Positions 35,641 to 47,515 of a stretch of 64,000 nt of DNA are shown piece by piece; within the stretch, counting starts at the first letter, position 1, and every line of letters begins with the position of its first letter. The stretch is from Eucommia ulmoides. Its lineage: Eukaryota; Streptophyta; Magnoliopsida; Garryales; Eucommiaceae. The DNA is taken from the NCBI GenBank assembly GCA_016647705.1, contig CM028336.1:496001-560000 (forward strand), read 5' to 3'. The position numbers and the translations under genes were made by a program. The notes below the pieces were generated by a model. The model worked only from the letters and a program-made list of their open reading frames with translations, was not told where the DNA came from and did not search any database.

Positions 35641-36770
35641 CACAATCGGAGTGGGTTGACCGAATGGCTTTGACTCGTTTGTGCAATACAGAACGGGATA
35701 GAAAAGTCAAATACACTAGAGGTGTATTGTTGTGGCTGAAACCGTCAAATCACCCTCTTGTTTCTCATATTCTATCTCCATAACTACCTAAATAATGTTT
35801 CTTAAGATTTCTTCATTAATTGCAATATTACATAATCCCTAGCATTTTTACACCTAATTATTTGATTTTAACCCATTATCTCCAACTAATTTTATTTATA
35901 ATTTATTGATATTATTGGTGTCAAAGGTTAATTTACACCTTTAGTTGATTCGATCAGAGATTACGTAGATTTTTATAGCTGAGTTGGAAATGACCTGTCC
36001 TAAATCTAATCCATTTCGATCAATAGTCCTTGAAGATTCGTGCGTAAAGAATGGTTCCGTGCCCGACCCTATTTGTACTCCAAACGAGTACCTGCACAGG
36101 ATCCATCGGGGTTGTGCCCGGTGAAACCCCTCCGGCGTGAGAGTAAGAGTTCAGGGGGAGAAGGTTTTAAATATATTTCATATATACTAAAGAGCAATAC
36201 ATTTACGTCAATATTCACTTTGACTTTTATAGGCAAGAAGCTTGATTAGCGTTTTGGAGATTAGGCGATTTAAGCTCGGTTTATCACCTTAACGCAGCAG
36301 GTGATCAGAAAAAAGGGCTCGTGTAGGATTTAAGACCTTGTGCCTAGGCTTTTAGCCTTTTTTGAGGGGATCCGTGGGCCGGCGTGTTAACAAAGCAAAG
36401 GACAGACTTGACTTGCTACCCGGACACCAATAAGAAAATACTGACCAGAAGACCACAGGCTAGAAAGTTGCCGTCTTGAACTCTGTCGACCCCAATATGG
36501 CCGGCCAAAAGTTGACCGACCAGTTGATCTGCTCGGTCTTCCAGTTCAAAAATCTAATCAGCCCCAGTTGGATGTTTTGTCCAGGTGTAGGCCTTCGATA
36601 GGATGATTCGGATGTGACTCAATTTTACCCTCATCAGATATTTTTATTCAAAAAATAATTACCAAATTCCGAAAAAGAGTCCATAAAAAAGTTTTCATAC
36701 TTCTCTTTATTTATTTTTATAATTTTTTTAATTAATTTTAATTGTTTCTATTATCTTTATATTTTAGTTT
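35641..36770. other. TE-like remnant, no gene
   Basis: AT-rich to about 36000. Then comes a GC-richer block (36030-36640) with ggggttgtgcccggtgaaac and cctccggcgtgagag, a phrase style common in degenerate LTR retrotransposons. No coding domain was recognised. Confidence 0.4.
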
Positions 36771-37135
36771 TCTTGCTTAATATAAATGATTTTGTATTTC
36801 AATTTTAGAAATCGAGAAGGGGGAGTTTCTGTAATTTTTTAAAGGAGGAAAAGAATATATATAGAGAGAGTTGCAGTTAATTAAGTATATATTACGAATC
36901 TTTTTCTCCATATTTTCCTTTTATATTACATGTAGTTAACCAATAAAACTATAAGAAGATATAATTAGAATAAATTACATTTAATACCCCATAAACTATT
37001 ATTTTTTGTATTATTGGTACAGTTATAATTTTATTTATTTATTTATTTAAAGTTAATTAAACACACATAATATATGTCCAAAATAACGACCACTTGTAAA
37101 ATCACAAGCAAAGAATCATAAATAATTGAGATTAA

Positions 37136-37577
37136 GGCAATGTTTGATAACTTCTTAAATTTTCAGTGAAATTATGAGTACTGAATTTATTAAGTGGCAT
37201 TCAATTTTTTGCCACTTTTAACGTCAAAAAAAAAATATTTTTGTACAAATTTTTATTCTTTAAATATTTTTTACAACTTTATTTTGCTAAAATACTCTCT
37301 CTAATTTTGTTCAATTTAATATTTTCTGCATCTATAATTTTTTGAATATAATTTTTTTGTTTTGAGATTTTATAGTATTGGTGTAAAATATTAATTTGAT
37401 GATTAGATATTTTATGATATTAAGTGATAAGTGCTAAAAAATTAAGTGAATCACACCTTACTTAAAATTTTGAATTTTTTTTAAATGATTGTTTAATTTT
37501 GTTATTAAACACACTTAATTTGATAAGTATTTAATGCATTCAGTTTTAAATACTTAATTGTGTTATCAAACGGGGCC
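37136..37577. mobile_element. PIF/Harbinger-like MITE upstream of UGT copy 1
   Basis: The ends ggcaatgtttgataac and, read inward from the right, ggccccgtttgataac are inverted repeats. TAA flanks both sides (37133-37135, 37578-37580). The matching place upstream of UGT copy 2 (about 50360) has one TAA and no insert (gagactaaacgttaaa), so that copy is the empty site. No coding capacity. Confidence 0.75.
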
Positions 37578-37873
37578 TAAATGTTAAAATTAGAACATAT
37601 AAACAGAAAATTGATGGCTGAAAGACTATATAGCACAATATAGGGGGTGGGAAGTGTAGTTTGACTCAAACTCTTTATAAGTTTCTCTTCAGGCAAAACC
37701 CTGTTCATGGTAAGTGAATCAAAGACAATATATATTCTACAGAGAGAACGGCTAATTAACTGCCGCCTGAATTTCCGGGATTTCCATTTAAACACTCTCA
37801 GTTACTATTTCTCTTTCATAATAAACCCTACTCTCCATTTATATATGCATTCAAGTAAGAACCCTAGTTTTCT

Positions 37874-37883
37874 CTATATATAG
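37874..37883 (+). promoter_or_regulatory. TATA box of UGT copy 1
   Basis: ctatatatag lies 82 bases before the chosen start codon. The same context (tatatagactgctaaacc) precedes UGT copy 2 at about 50409-50417. Confidence 0.65.
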
Positions 37884-37965
37884 ACTGCTAAACCTCCTCC
37901 TCCGTCCCTCCATAACCAGTAGCTTCAACGTCAATAATCCTAGAAAGAGATTGAGAGAGGTTTCA

Positions 37966-39300
37966 ATGGAGAGCAAAACCAGCATCTTGATGTTCCCATG
38001 GATTGCCCATGGCCATATATCTCCATTTCTAGAGCTTGCCAAAAAGCTCTCAAAGAGAAACTTTTTGATTTACCTGTGTTCAACTCCGGCGAATCTTGTC
38101 TCCGTCAAGCCCAAAATTGATGAGAAGTTTTCTCTCTCTATAAAGCTTGTGGAGCTCCACCTCCCCGCTCTCCCCGACCTGCCGCCGTGCTTTCACACCA
38201 CGAATGGCCTCCCGCCCCACCTCATGTTCACCCTCAAGGACGCCTTTGACATGTCGAACCAAAATTTCTCCGACATTCTCGAAACCCTGAAACCAGATTT
38301 ACTCATTTACGATTTTCTCCAGCCGTGGGCTCCGGCCACTGCGGCCGCACACAACATCCCGGCGGTGGAGTTCATCACCAGCAGCGCCACCATGACGTCC
38401 CTGATGCTCCACGTGTTCAACGACCCAGACAAAGACTTTCCCTTCTCGGACACTGTCTATTTTCGAGATAACGAGAGAGCCCACCTGGATCGAATGATTG
38501 AATCCGCCAGAAATCAGCACAAGAAGAAGAATCCCGCCATAGAGTGTCTCAAACAATCCAACAATATCGTACTGATCAAGAGTTTCAAGGAAATCGAAGG
38601 TAAGTACTATGATTATCTCTCTCTTTTGGCCAAGAAAAAGCTTGTCCCTGTCGGCCCTGTGGTTCAGGAACCTGTCTGTGAAGAACGGTTTTCTGATATC
38701 ATTGAATGGCTAAACAAAAAAGATCACGGCTCAACTGTGTTCGTCTCATTTGGGAGTGAATATTTTCTCAAAAAAGAAGATATCATTGAGATAGCACATG
38801 GGCTTGAGCTTAGCAACGTGAATTTCATCTGGGTTTTAAGGTTTCCCAAAGGTGAGAAACTTGCTGCACAAGAAACCCTTCCATTAGGGTTTCTCGATAG
38901 GGTTGGAGAGAGAGGGATGGTGGTGGAGGGCTGGGCGCCACAGGCAAGGATACTAGGTCACCCCAGTACCGGTGGATTCGCCAGCCACTGTGGGTGGGGG
39001 TCTGTGATTGAGAGCATGAGTTTTGGAATTCCGATTATAGCCATGCCGATGCACCTTGATCAACCCATCAATGCTAGGGTTGTGGAGGAAGTGGGTATTG
39101 GCGTGGAGGCCACCAGGGACATCACCGGAAAACTGAAGAGAGAGAAAATTGCGGCGGTGATCAGGGAGGTGGTGGTGGAGACAGAAGGGGAAGGCGTGAG
39201 GAAGAAGGCAAGAAAGATGAGGGATGATATCAGAATCAAAGGGGAGGAGGAGATTGACAATGTGGTGCTGGAATTACTTCAGCTATGCAAGAAAAAATAA
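37966..39300 (+). CDS. UDP-glycosyltransferase, UGT94-like, copy 1
   Basis: A single exon of 444 residues. The start at 37966 was chosen over an in-frame ATG at 37951 because copy 2 begins at the matching codon. The N-terminus FPWIAHGHISPFLELAKKL has the likely catalytic H17; its Asp partner is D116 (LLIYDF). The PSPG box is at 323-366, from WAPQARILGHPSTGG to PMHLDQ. The final Gln usually goes with UDP-glucose. Sequence is closest to family 94, which adds a sugar to the sugar of an existing glycoside (for example sesaminol or crocetin glucosides). Substrate here is unknown. It faces the golgin gene tail to tail. A TATA box lies upstream, and a Harbinger-like MITE sits 390 bp before the start. 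Confidence 0.92.
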   Translation: MESKTSILMFPWIAHGHISPFLELAKKLSKRNFLIYLCSTPANLVSVKPKIDEKFSLSIKLVELHLPALPDLPPCFHTTNGLPPHLMFTLKDAFDMSNQNFSDILETLKPDLLIYDFLQPWAPATAAAHNIPAVEFITSSATMTSLMLHVFNDPDKDFPFSDTVYFRDNERAHLDRMIESARNQHKKKNPAIECLKQSNNIVLIKSFKEIEGKYYDYLSLLAKKKLVPVGPVVQEPVCEERFSDIIEWLNKKDHGSTVFVSFGSEYFLKKEDIIEIAHGLELSNVNFIWVLRFPKGEKLAAQETLPLGFLDRVGERGMVVEGWAPQARILGHPSTGGFASHCGWGSVIESMSFGIPIIAMPMHLDQPINARVVEEVGIGVEATRDITGKLKREKIAAVIREVVVETEGEGVRKKARKMRDDIRIKGEEEIDNVVLELLQLCKKK

Positions 39301-40050
39301 GGTTTTTTTTTTAATAATAATAATTTAATGTTTTTTTTTGGTCCCTTTTTTTTTTTTTTTTTAATTGTGGACTGTCTAGTGGCAAAACAGCCATCATATT
39401 TCTATGTAGTTTCGAGGTCATCTAATCTGTTTTTGTAAGGTTTGATGTACTTCTAAGAGATAATCCAAAGGTTAATTATATGATTAAATCCTTTTTTATT
39501 ATTTTTGTTTGTTAATTAAATTTTGTGTTATGAGAAAATGCGATTTAGTTCAAATGCGGGAGATGAGGAAGAGATAGGCCTAAGAAGGTTTGGGACGAGA
39601 CTGTTAGAACGGATTTAATAACATCGAACCCAACTAAGGGAATTGTCCTTGATCGTTCATTATAACGTAAACAGATTCATATAGCCGATCCTAGTTAAGT
39701 TGGACAAAGGCTTAGTTGTTGTTGTTTAATTAAATTTTCTATTCTTGTAATTTCTAATGAAATAATTTTGGTAAAGATTGGACATTTAATTAATTATAAT
39801 TGATTTCGTTGAATTTCATAATTACCATTAGGGAATTTAAAGTGATTTACTCAAATATTATTGAGAAAGTATATGTTATATATTTCATAACTATAATTAA
39901 ATATGAAAAAGATGAGATTTTTAAAACCAATTAGATTATTACAAATTCTAAAATTAAGCTTAAAAATAGAGAAAATTATTACATGGATCATGAACAAGAA
40001 AAAATAGTGAAGAAAAAAAAAAGGGAAAATAATAATAATATTTCCCATGA
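39301..40050. other. convergent 3' flanks of UGT copy 1 and golgin copy 1
   Basis: AT-rich, with poly-T at 39340-39361. Parts recur downstream of UGT copy 2 (about 52905-53003) and copy 3 (about 59240-59396), which marks it as part of the duplicated unit. No gene. Confidence 0.6.
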
Positions 40051-40996
40051 TCAGATTGTGGGATTTATAATCTTGCTCAGCTCTTCAAGTTTCTCCATCC
40101 TCAGTTTTTCACTTTCATTCACCAACTATCACAAAAATAAAATAAAATAATAATAATGATAATAATAATAATAATAATAGTAATAATGATAATAAATAAA
40201 TAAATAAAATATTATGCACTTCTAAACTAGGTAAAATAAATGTGTGGGTTTTTGACACTTTGCACCCCTAAGTTTGACCATTATTTCACTTTCATCCCTA
40301 ATTTCAACACATGACACCCTGAAGTTTCGTAATGATCTCATTTTAGTCTAAATCAATAGCTCCATTATAATTTTTATGGCAAACCGTCAGCCTCCAAGCA
40401 CCCAACTATTTTTTAGAGAGCAAAAAAATTTCCATCCTCTTCCTTTACCCTTTAAAAAAATTTCTACAAAAATATGTATATATCTGTATATATATTATGA
40501 TCTATTGATAAACTTTTGAGTATTGAGACAAGAAGGAGAATGGGAAAACAAAAAGGAGGAGGCTAAAAATGTTCATAATATCCCTTAAAAATAGTTACAT
40601 GCACCAACAAGTGACTATTTTTTTGTTCGAAGCACTTGTGTCTATTTTCTGTCGTAAATTGTAATGGAGATAATGGTTTGGACTGTAATGGGGATGATTA
40701 GGAAACTTTAAGGTGTTATATATGTTCAAATTCAAAGCATGGGGACCAAAGTGAAATTTTTGTCAAACTTCAAGGGCACAAATTGTCAAAAACCTCTAAA
40801 TGTGTATATTTTGGTGAATTAACCTCCATTAATGTGGTGGTTAGTTGAGTTTTCTCCTTGTTCTTCTCATGGAAAGCCTCCAATGTTTCTTTATATTCTT
40901 TCTCCTACAATGAAAACAATTCATATTTAAAAAAATTACAAATTTTCATTAGATTTTGATAATTTTTCAAAATATTAAATTAATAAATTATATATA

Positions 40997-41029
<33 letters not shown>

Positions 41030-42033
41030 TACCTTCTTATGGCAAATTTGTCCTAGTGATTTCAGTTCTTTATTCGCCATATCGACCTTTTTACGCACAA
41101 TTCCTATTTCCTTCCTCATGGGATCTCCCAACACTTCCAACTCCTAGACGTGAAATTAAGTAGATGAAATATTTTAGTGTTTTTGTTCTCATTTTTCTAT
41201 TTTTGTTCCTAGTTTAGGAACAAAAAAAATTGTTTCTACTCTGGTCCAAGATTTAAACAAATAAAAAGAAAAAAAAACATTAGGGGCTCTTATGTAAAAA
41301 CAACTTTTACTTAACATTTATGTTCCATGCGGTTTTCTCGCTACAATAATTTTTTCAAAAGTAAAATTATCTATATTAAAAATATTGTGATTTTTCATAA
41401 TAATGAATGCATAGTGAAATTTGGTAACAAAAAATGTTTCTACTTTGCTCCTAGATTTTTTTTAAAAAAAAAAATAAATTGTTTTGATTGAACAGTCCAC
41501 AAAATTAAATATATTTGTCCCATGTAATTCACATGCTAGAATGATTTTTTCAAAAGTCCAAAGTCGCTGCACTGTATGAAAATTATTGCACATTGATATT
41601 CATATAATACAGTGACTTTGGACTTCTAGAAAAAATTACGAGTGGCTCTAATACATCGCAAATTTGAGACCCATGACAAAAAATTAAAAAAATATGATAA
41701 AAAATCTAGCGACTTATTCAAAAGTTTGATTTATGTTCCAAGTCTTTTGAGAACGGAAACACTAAAAGAACACAAGTAAAGTAGCCTTACTTCCCAAATC
41801 TGAGCCAATTTTCGGGTTTCTTCCTCAGCACGGCCGAGCTGAGCTTCGACCTTGTGCTTCACCTCCATCTTCTTCCTCTCAATCTCTTCTTCTCTTGCTT
41901 GAAACGAAGCAAACCCGTTCCTCGTAATCTCATCTTCATGATCGGTTTCATCGGCGCCTGTCGATAACCGACCGCTGCTCCCAAAACTTCCCATGTTCTT
42001 CATCATGTCCACAACTGTTAGATGCTCCTCCAT
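40051..42033 (-). CDS. RAB6-interacting golgin-like (DUF662) protein, copy 1
   Basis: Four exons in transcript order: 42033-41791, 41143-41033, 40904-40824 and 40125-40051; 169 residues, all GT-AG and in phase. A short acidic N-terminus (MEEHLTVVDMMKNMGSFGSS) leads into a long charged coiled coil: AREEEIERKKMEVKHKVEAQ, LGRAEEETRKLAQIWEELEV, LGDPMRKEIGIVRKKVDMAN, KELKSLGQICHKK, EKEYKETLEAFHEKNKEK and LRMEKLEELSKIINPTI. Plant proteins of this family are labelled RAB6-interacting golgin or DUF662; their function is poorly known. The gene is shorter at the N-terminus than most relatives. Intron 3 holds a 551-bp Mutator-like element whose end lies 27 bp from the exon 3 donor. A CT repeat is in the leader (42079-42108). 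Confidence 0.88.
40246..40796. mobile_element. Mutator-like MITE in golgin copy 1, intron 3
   Basis: The ends GGGTTTTTGACACTTTGCAC and, read inward, GAGGTTTTTGACAATTTGTG are inverted repeats. The 9-bp duplication TAAATGTGT is exact at 40237-40245 and 40797-40805. 551 bp, non-coding. The same insertion is in golgin copy 2, so it predates the duplication. Confidence 0.85.
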
Positions 42034-42076
42034 TGTCCTCTTTATATTGTCTCCTCCTTATTCTTGCTTTTGCTTT

Positions 42077-42107
<31 letters not shown>

Positions 42108-42339
42108 GCTTCAGTTTGAAAACATTCCCAGAAACATGTTTTGTTCTGGGATTTCATGAATAAGATGTTCTTATCTTTGTATTAGAGGGATTTTGATTGA
42201 GACGGAAGCAAGTTTGTTACTTTCGAACAACTGTTTTTGGTAAGTTTTCCACTATAAAAGTAACTTACTTTTGTTCTGATGAGTCTTGGCTTGCTTGAAA
42301 AGTGAAACTTCTTGGTGCTGATTGATTAGCTGGTGTTTT

Positions 42340-44056
42340 TCTTTTTTTTCTTTTTCTTTTTTTTTGTTGTTGTTGTTTCTGTAGTCAGAAAATATGGAAG
42401 CAAAACACGACTCAGAGAAGAAACTTGGAACATTTTGTTTGTTCCCAAATTTTCAAGAACAGAATAAAAATATATTTTAGTTTTTAATATCTGTTTTTGT
42501 TCTCAAAAAAATGGGAACAAAAACACCACCAATGCCATTGAAGTGTTTCTTCTTCTTCTTCTTCTAAGTTTCTGTTTTTGTTCTTTAACAAATTGGATCA
42601 GAGACAGAAATATAGGAAGAAAAAAAACCTTAGCCGTTCTGCTTAATTTTTACAAGAAATTTCTGAGTAGAATACAATTGTGCCCAAAATTTATGTTTCC
42701 AAAATATAAACTCAGGAACAAAAACAGAATACAATTCCCTTTTGTTCCCAAATTTTTAAAAACAGAATATGGAATTGATTATGAAAAGAAAAAAAAAATT
42801 ATTGTTGATTTGACAGGAGAAGTCGAATATGGAATGAATTACGAATATGTTGTTGGACCTAACAGGAGGACAAGTCCTGCAGGTGGTTGATATATGTTGT
42901 TGTTGACGATGATGATTATCATCGTGATATTGTGATTTTTACCACATATTATTGATTATTAAAATGATGGAATTGAATATGGTATTGATTGTCAATATTA
43001 TGGTAGAGTTGAATATGGAATTGACAATATAATATGATGGAGTTGAATATTGAATTGATTAAGAATATATTGTTGGACCTGACAGGAAAACAAGTCATGT
43101 AGGTGAGAAAAAAAAAATATGTTGTTGAGTTGACAGGAGAAGTTGAATATAGAATAAATTATGATATGTTGTGTTGAAACCTGTCAGGAGGATAAGTCCT
43201 ACAGTTAGTTGATATGATAACTCCCAATTGTAAGGTAAAACGATCCTATAATTAACAAAGAAGTATAGTATTTTATTATATAAAAGTGAGTTGATATGTC
43301 GATTTCAAATCGTCGTTCTGTTATGATGATATTTTGTTAGGATTTGGATGCTGCCCAGTGTGGTTATATTTTATTTGATAGTGGGTTTTGATGAAAAAAT
43401 ATTTGATCCATAAAATACTTTTATATTACGAAGACAGTATACCGATAAAATATTCAGATTGATATTGGTCTACCACTAGCATTAGGTGGAGTCGGAGTAT
43501 GGGGTCATTGTGAGACTATTGAGAGCCAATTGTTATTTTGAGATGTTAATTTAAATTTTTAAGCCTAACTGATATTTTAGAAATTTCATTGGGGGCCTTA
43601 TTTAATATTTATATATATATTTTACGTAAGTATTGAACTCGTTATGTTACGTGACTTTGGAGACGCATTTATGTGGATTGAAACGTATTTATGTATCTCG
43701 AGACGCATTTATGTGGTTGACACGTATTTATCTATTTTGATACGTATTGATGTGGTTGGCTTGAAATGTTAGATGAAATTAATAAAGGCTGGTTATGAGA
43801 TATGATCATGCCAAGTGAGAAAAGTATTGAGATCGTAAACCTGTTGGAATCGAAATAGACCCAATCCAGTGAGATTACCATGATATTTTAAAGATATATG
43901 ATTATTTATTGCTATTTTCATCAAAATAGTACAGCGGGAGTGTAGTGGTGATTTTTGGTTATTATTGGTTAATAAAAAGTGACTAATACGGTGCGCTTCT
44001 AAATTATTATTATTTTAAACGAAATTTCGATAACGAAATTTATTTAAGGGGCAGAT
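42340..44056. mobile_element. degenerate Ty3/Gypsy internal region, 3' end
   Basis: Upstream of the LTR the sequence ends acgaaatttcgataacgaaa, then aaggggcagat, a polypurine tract. This is the usual end of Tekay/Del-type plant Gypsy elements. Further left are T-rich repeats and three copies of a gttggacctaacaggagg-like unit (about 42852, 43073, 43175). No pol domain remains readable. The left limit is uncertain; duplicated golgin flank ends near 42340. Confidence 0.55.
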
Positions 44057-44877
44057 TGTAATACCCCGGAAATTTATATATATATATATTTTTTTATTTT
44101 TTTATTTTTTTGGTTATAAATAATATTTGATAATTTTTTGGGTTAAATGTTAATTTTAATTTGACTTTTAAAATTTTTGAGAATATTATGTTATTTAAAA
44201 TACATTTTTTAAAATTTTAGGATGTAATTAATATTTTTTTTATTTTAATAAAAATATTAGTATAAATAAATAATTAAATTTAAAAAAAAAATGTGGATGA
44301 GAATCGTTGCCTTCCTAAGGAAGGCAACTATTCTCAAATACATATATATATATATATATTGTGCCATGATATGACACGTGTTCAATTAATAATGTAACAA
44401 TAATATTAATAAGAATAATACTTGGCAAACAATGATCATCTGTTTATATATGGGATCATCACTGTTTGGATGTAATATAAGTTACAATATTAATGGTTTT
44501 TGAGCGAGAAAATATATCGGTTTGGATTTCAGGTAGAATTTTTAATTTTTTTAATATATATATTTAATTTCTTTATTGTGAGATTTATGTTGTTATTGCC
44601 GTCGGAGTATAGTTGTTAATTCTCATATGATAATTATGATTATGTGAAAATTATATAGAAATCATGCTCATGTGTTTTATTTGTCGTATTAATTAGATGT
44701 ATATATTAGGAGGTTGAAATTCTACTGAGTGTTGGCTCACAATTCCTCAGTTTTGATTGCAGGGTCGGTGAGAATGAAATGATGGCATGAATTTTAGTTG
44801 AACTTCTACTTAATTTGTAATAATTGTATTTATAATTTACCGTTGTAAAATGGAATCGATGTATTCGATAAATATAA

Positions 44878-46969
44878 CGGTAATTAATTTTTTAGTCCAC
44901 TATATAGACCCAATAGAGAAATCAGACCCCCTGACATGAAAAATGAAGTTTTCAGACCCCACAAACTTTTTAGAAAAAAGTTCTTCATTATGGCCCTCCT
45001 GTAAACATTTATTTACAAGTCTGTCATTCTGTCATTATGCAACAAGATAAATTTGGATAACAAAGGGTGTTAAAGTTAACGTAAACTTGTTCAAGTAAAT
45101 ACCACTTACCTATATTACAATATTACATTGGGAATTGACGTTAATGTTGTTACATCCATTTTTTTTTGGCAAGTTAACACATCATCTTCTAATCTGTCTA
45201 TTTTGTGCATTACGTTAACGTTAACTTATTTTACCACCAGACGTATTGTATGTTTTTTCTCTTGAATATTTAGCATATTTTGTGTATATTTTTTTTACTT
45301 CACGAAAATGAACTCTTTATTAATGAATTGAAAAAATTACAATCTTATGCGGGTAAGACTCTCTTGATCCTCACGAGTATAAGAAAGTACGTCGTGAGGT
45401 AAGGGACTACTTAAAGGAAATAACAAAGAGTTAGACGAAATAATGTTAGCAAGACTATCAACAACAAAATTACATTCTCGAGGAACATGAGAAATCTGAA
45501 TGTCAAATGATAGAATCCAAAACCGAACTGTGTTACAAAGATGAGCAATCGACCAGATTGGGCTATCATTCTTGATTGAATGAACGAAAGTTAGCAAATC
45601 GCTTTCCACCAGCAGAGGAAGCTGGCCCAAACGCAAAGCTTCCTGAATCCCCAAGAACATCCCGTAGAACTTAGCTAGGAAACTTGAACTAACAGTAAGG
45701 GGAGAGAAGAAAGCCCAACTAACAACTCCATTACTGTCTCGAGCAACACCATCACAAGAAGACGTCATAGTCTCTCTTTTCAAAGCACCGTCCACCGAAC
45801 AATACCGCCCAATCGAACATCAACACCCCCAAAAAATACCACTAACACAAACAACACCGCCGAATCAAACATCAAACCCAGAAAAAAAGAGTGGGGGAGG
45901 TTTGAATCTGGCTAGTGGCCGGCAGTGGCCGATGGTTGTCCAAAACGAAAATGAACACCACCACCGCCACCAACACCGCTGAATCGAACATCAACACCGC
46001 CGAAGAATACCACCAAAACGAACAACATCCATCACCATCAGAGAAATATATGTATATAGAGAGAGAAATATATATATACACAGAGATTAACGAGAACAAA
46101 TTCACAAATCCAAAACACCTATTTCGCAAAAAACCGACCACTAACTTCGACACAAAATCGATTAGGGAAAACCGAGAACAAATCAAACAAATTGATCACT
46201 ACCTTCAACATCTTCGACAACCACCAAACAACACCGCCGATCGAGCATCACAACCACAAAAAAAATTGAAAAAACGAGAAAACCCAGATCTTGATTTCCA
46301 GATCTGAAAAAAAAAAAAAAAAAACCAAAACAAAAAGCACTACCGTGAACAAGAAGTAGAGGAGCAGGTCCGCATCGGAGGAAGTCGCTCAGGGACGAGC
46401 CCACTTGAGGTGGCGGCAGGGTCAGGAGGAGCGTTGATCGTCGAGCTGTTGTTGGCTCACAGAGCCGGCACCGAATGATCAGAGTCCTGCACTTGGGCGG
46501 CAATTCACCCGGCCTCAGGAGGCGGTGTTGGCTAGCGGCGCAAGATCCAACGTTCGTAATGCCGGGGACAGCAGCACTCCTTTGCAGGTGGAGGCTACTC
46601 AAATGGTGAATCTTCTCTTCAAAAGGAAGAGAGGCTCGATAGGTTTAGAGAGTGAGTGAGAAAGAGAGTGAGCTTAGAGTGAGAGAGAGAGAGAGGTTGA
46701 GTGATAGATAACGTAAATAAGAGAGAGGGTTTGTTTCAGGGGTCCAACCGATTTAGAGAGAGAGAGAATAAAGTGAAAGTGCGTGAACATTAAGGGTGAA
46801 TGTTAATGTATTAGGTTTGTTCAGGAGTACATGTGTCTTTTTAGTGTTCTTTTTGCCTTTTTGGAGGACTAAAAACTAAACTACGAAAAGGTCTGATCCC
46901 TAACCAAACATATAAAAAGGATTTTTTTCTGAATGGTCTCTCTATGGGGGACTATATAATAAAAAACTC
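44878..46969. mobile_element. Mutator-like element, 2.1 kb, nested in the LTR
   Basis: Exact 9-bp duplication TAAATATAA at 44869-44877 and 46970-46978. The ends are CGGTAATTAATTTTTTAGTC on the left and, read inward, GAGTTTTTTATTATATAGTC on the right. A shorter relative in the opposite orientation is at 51982-52898. Inside are an RNase H-like ORF (45337-45795) and a GC-rich exon-like stretch (46330-46610). No transposase was seen, so this looks like a non-autonomous, Pack-type element. Confidence 0.82.
45337..45795 (-). CDS. RNase H-like (RVT_3 type) fragment carried by a TE
   Basis: A 152-residue open frame resembling the RNase H-like domain of plant LINE-derived proteins: DGALKRETMTSSCDGVARDS, then NGVVSWAFFSPL, FYGMFLGIQEALRLGQLPLL, then VESDLLTFVHSIKND, and ISHVPRECNFVVDSLANIIS. 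It keeps the expected Asp of DGA, the Glu of the alanine-rich helix, ESD and the late VVDSLA Asp. It lacks the rest of a LINE and lies inside the Mutator-like element, so it was probably captured. Whether it is expressed is unknown. Confidence 0.7.
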   Translation of the reverse strand: MDGALKRETMTSSCDGVARDSNGVVSWAFFSPLTVSSSFLAKFYGMFLGIQEALRLGQLPLLVESDLLTFVHSIKNDSPIWSIAHLCNTVRFWILSFDIQISHVPRECNFVVDSLANIISSNSLLFPLSSPLPHDVLSYTREDQESLTRIRL

Positions 46970-47102
46970 TAAATATAATTGGTCGTTTTAGCGTTCTAAA
47001 ATTTATTGGAATTTATAGAATGAAATATTGGTTGTTCGGTGTTGGTGTTAATTCTCCAAGGGGATAAACCGCGTGGCGGCCCGGAAAAATCGGGCCGTTA
47101 CA

Positions 47103-47515
47103 GTTTTGGTCCTTTTGATGGTATCGAAAGAGTAGTAATATAGTTGACGCTGGTGGATAATCTCTTGCTTTTGAAGACCTTGAGCTCCTGGCATTGGTTT
47201 TATATTGGTGTTGCTCTTACAAATTTGTGGTGTTTTTTTTTCTTTTTTTGGTTTCTTGTAAGGTAGGTGTGGAGTATAATTATTTCGGTGTATTTTGGGG
47301 ATGTTTTATTTTTGGGTCCAAACCCTGAGATTCTTTTTTTGGTTTTAGGAGGATTCCTTGTTAAGGGTTATCGGTCCTCTACAAAAAACATTTTGTGGGT
47401 GTTGTATGCTAGGGTTCTGTAGCCTACATGGTATTTTGTTGCCGTGTAGTTAGACAGATCATTTCCCTTATTAATATAATCAATTGTTTATCGGAAAAAA
47501 ATAAAATAAAATAAA
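47103..47515 (+). mobile_element. 5'-truncated LINE 3' end
   Basis: T/G-rich 3' UTR-like sequence ending ccttattaatataatcaatt, then gtttatcgg and an (aaaat)n tail. The last part matches the style of the LINE tail at 57290-57338 (ccttattaatatattccacc). No open reading frame remains. Confidence 0.55.

Larger units (their letters stand above)
44057..47102. mobile_element. Gypsy 3' LTR (or solo LTR) with nested insertion
   Basis: The LTR starts TGTAATACCCCGGAAATT right after the polypurine tract and ends ggcccggaaaaatcgggccg then TTACA. Without the nested element (44878-46969 and one 9-bp duplication) it would be about 945 bp. The inner part ggttgaaattctactgagtg, then ttggctcacaattcctcag, is typical of these LTRs. 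No 5' LTR was seen in the window, so the element is truncated. Confidence 0.75.

Noticed and set aside
37951..37965. upstream in-frame start of UGT copy 1
   Set aside because: The five extra residues are not shared with copy 2, whose protein starts at the codon matching 37966.
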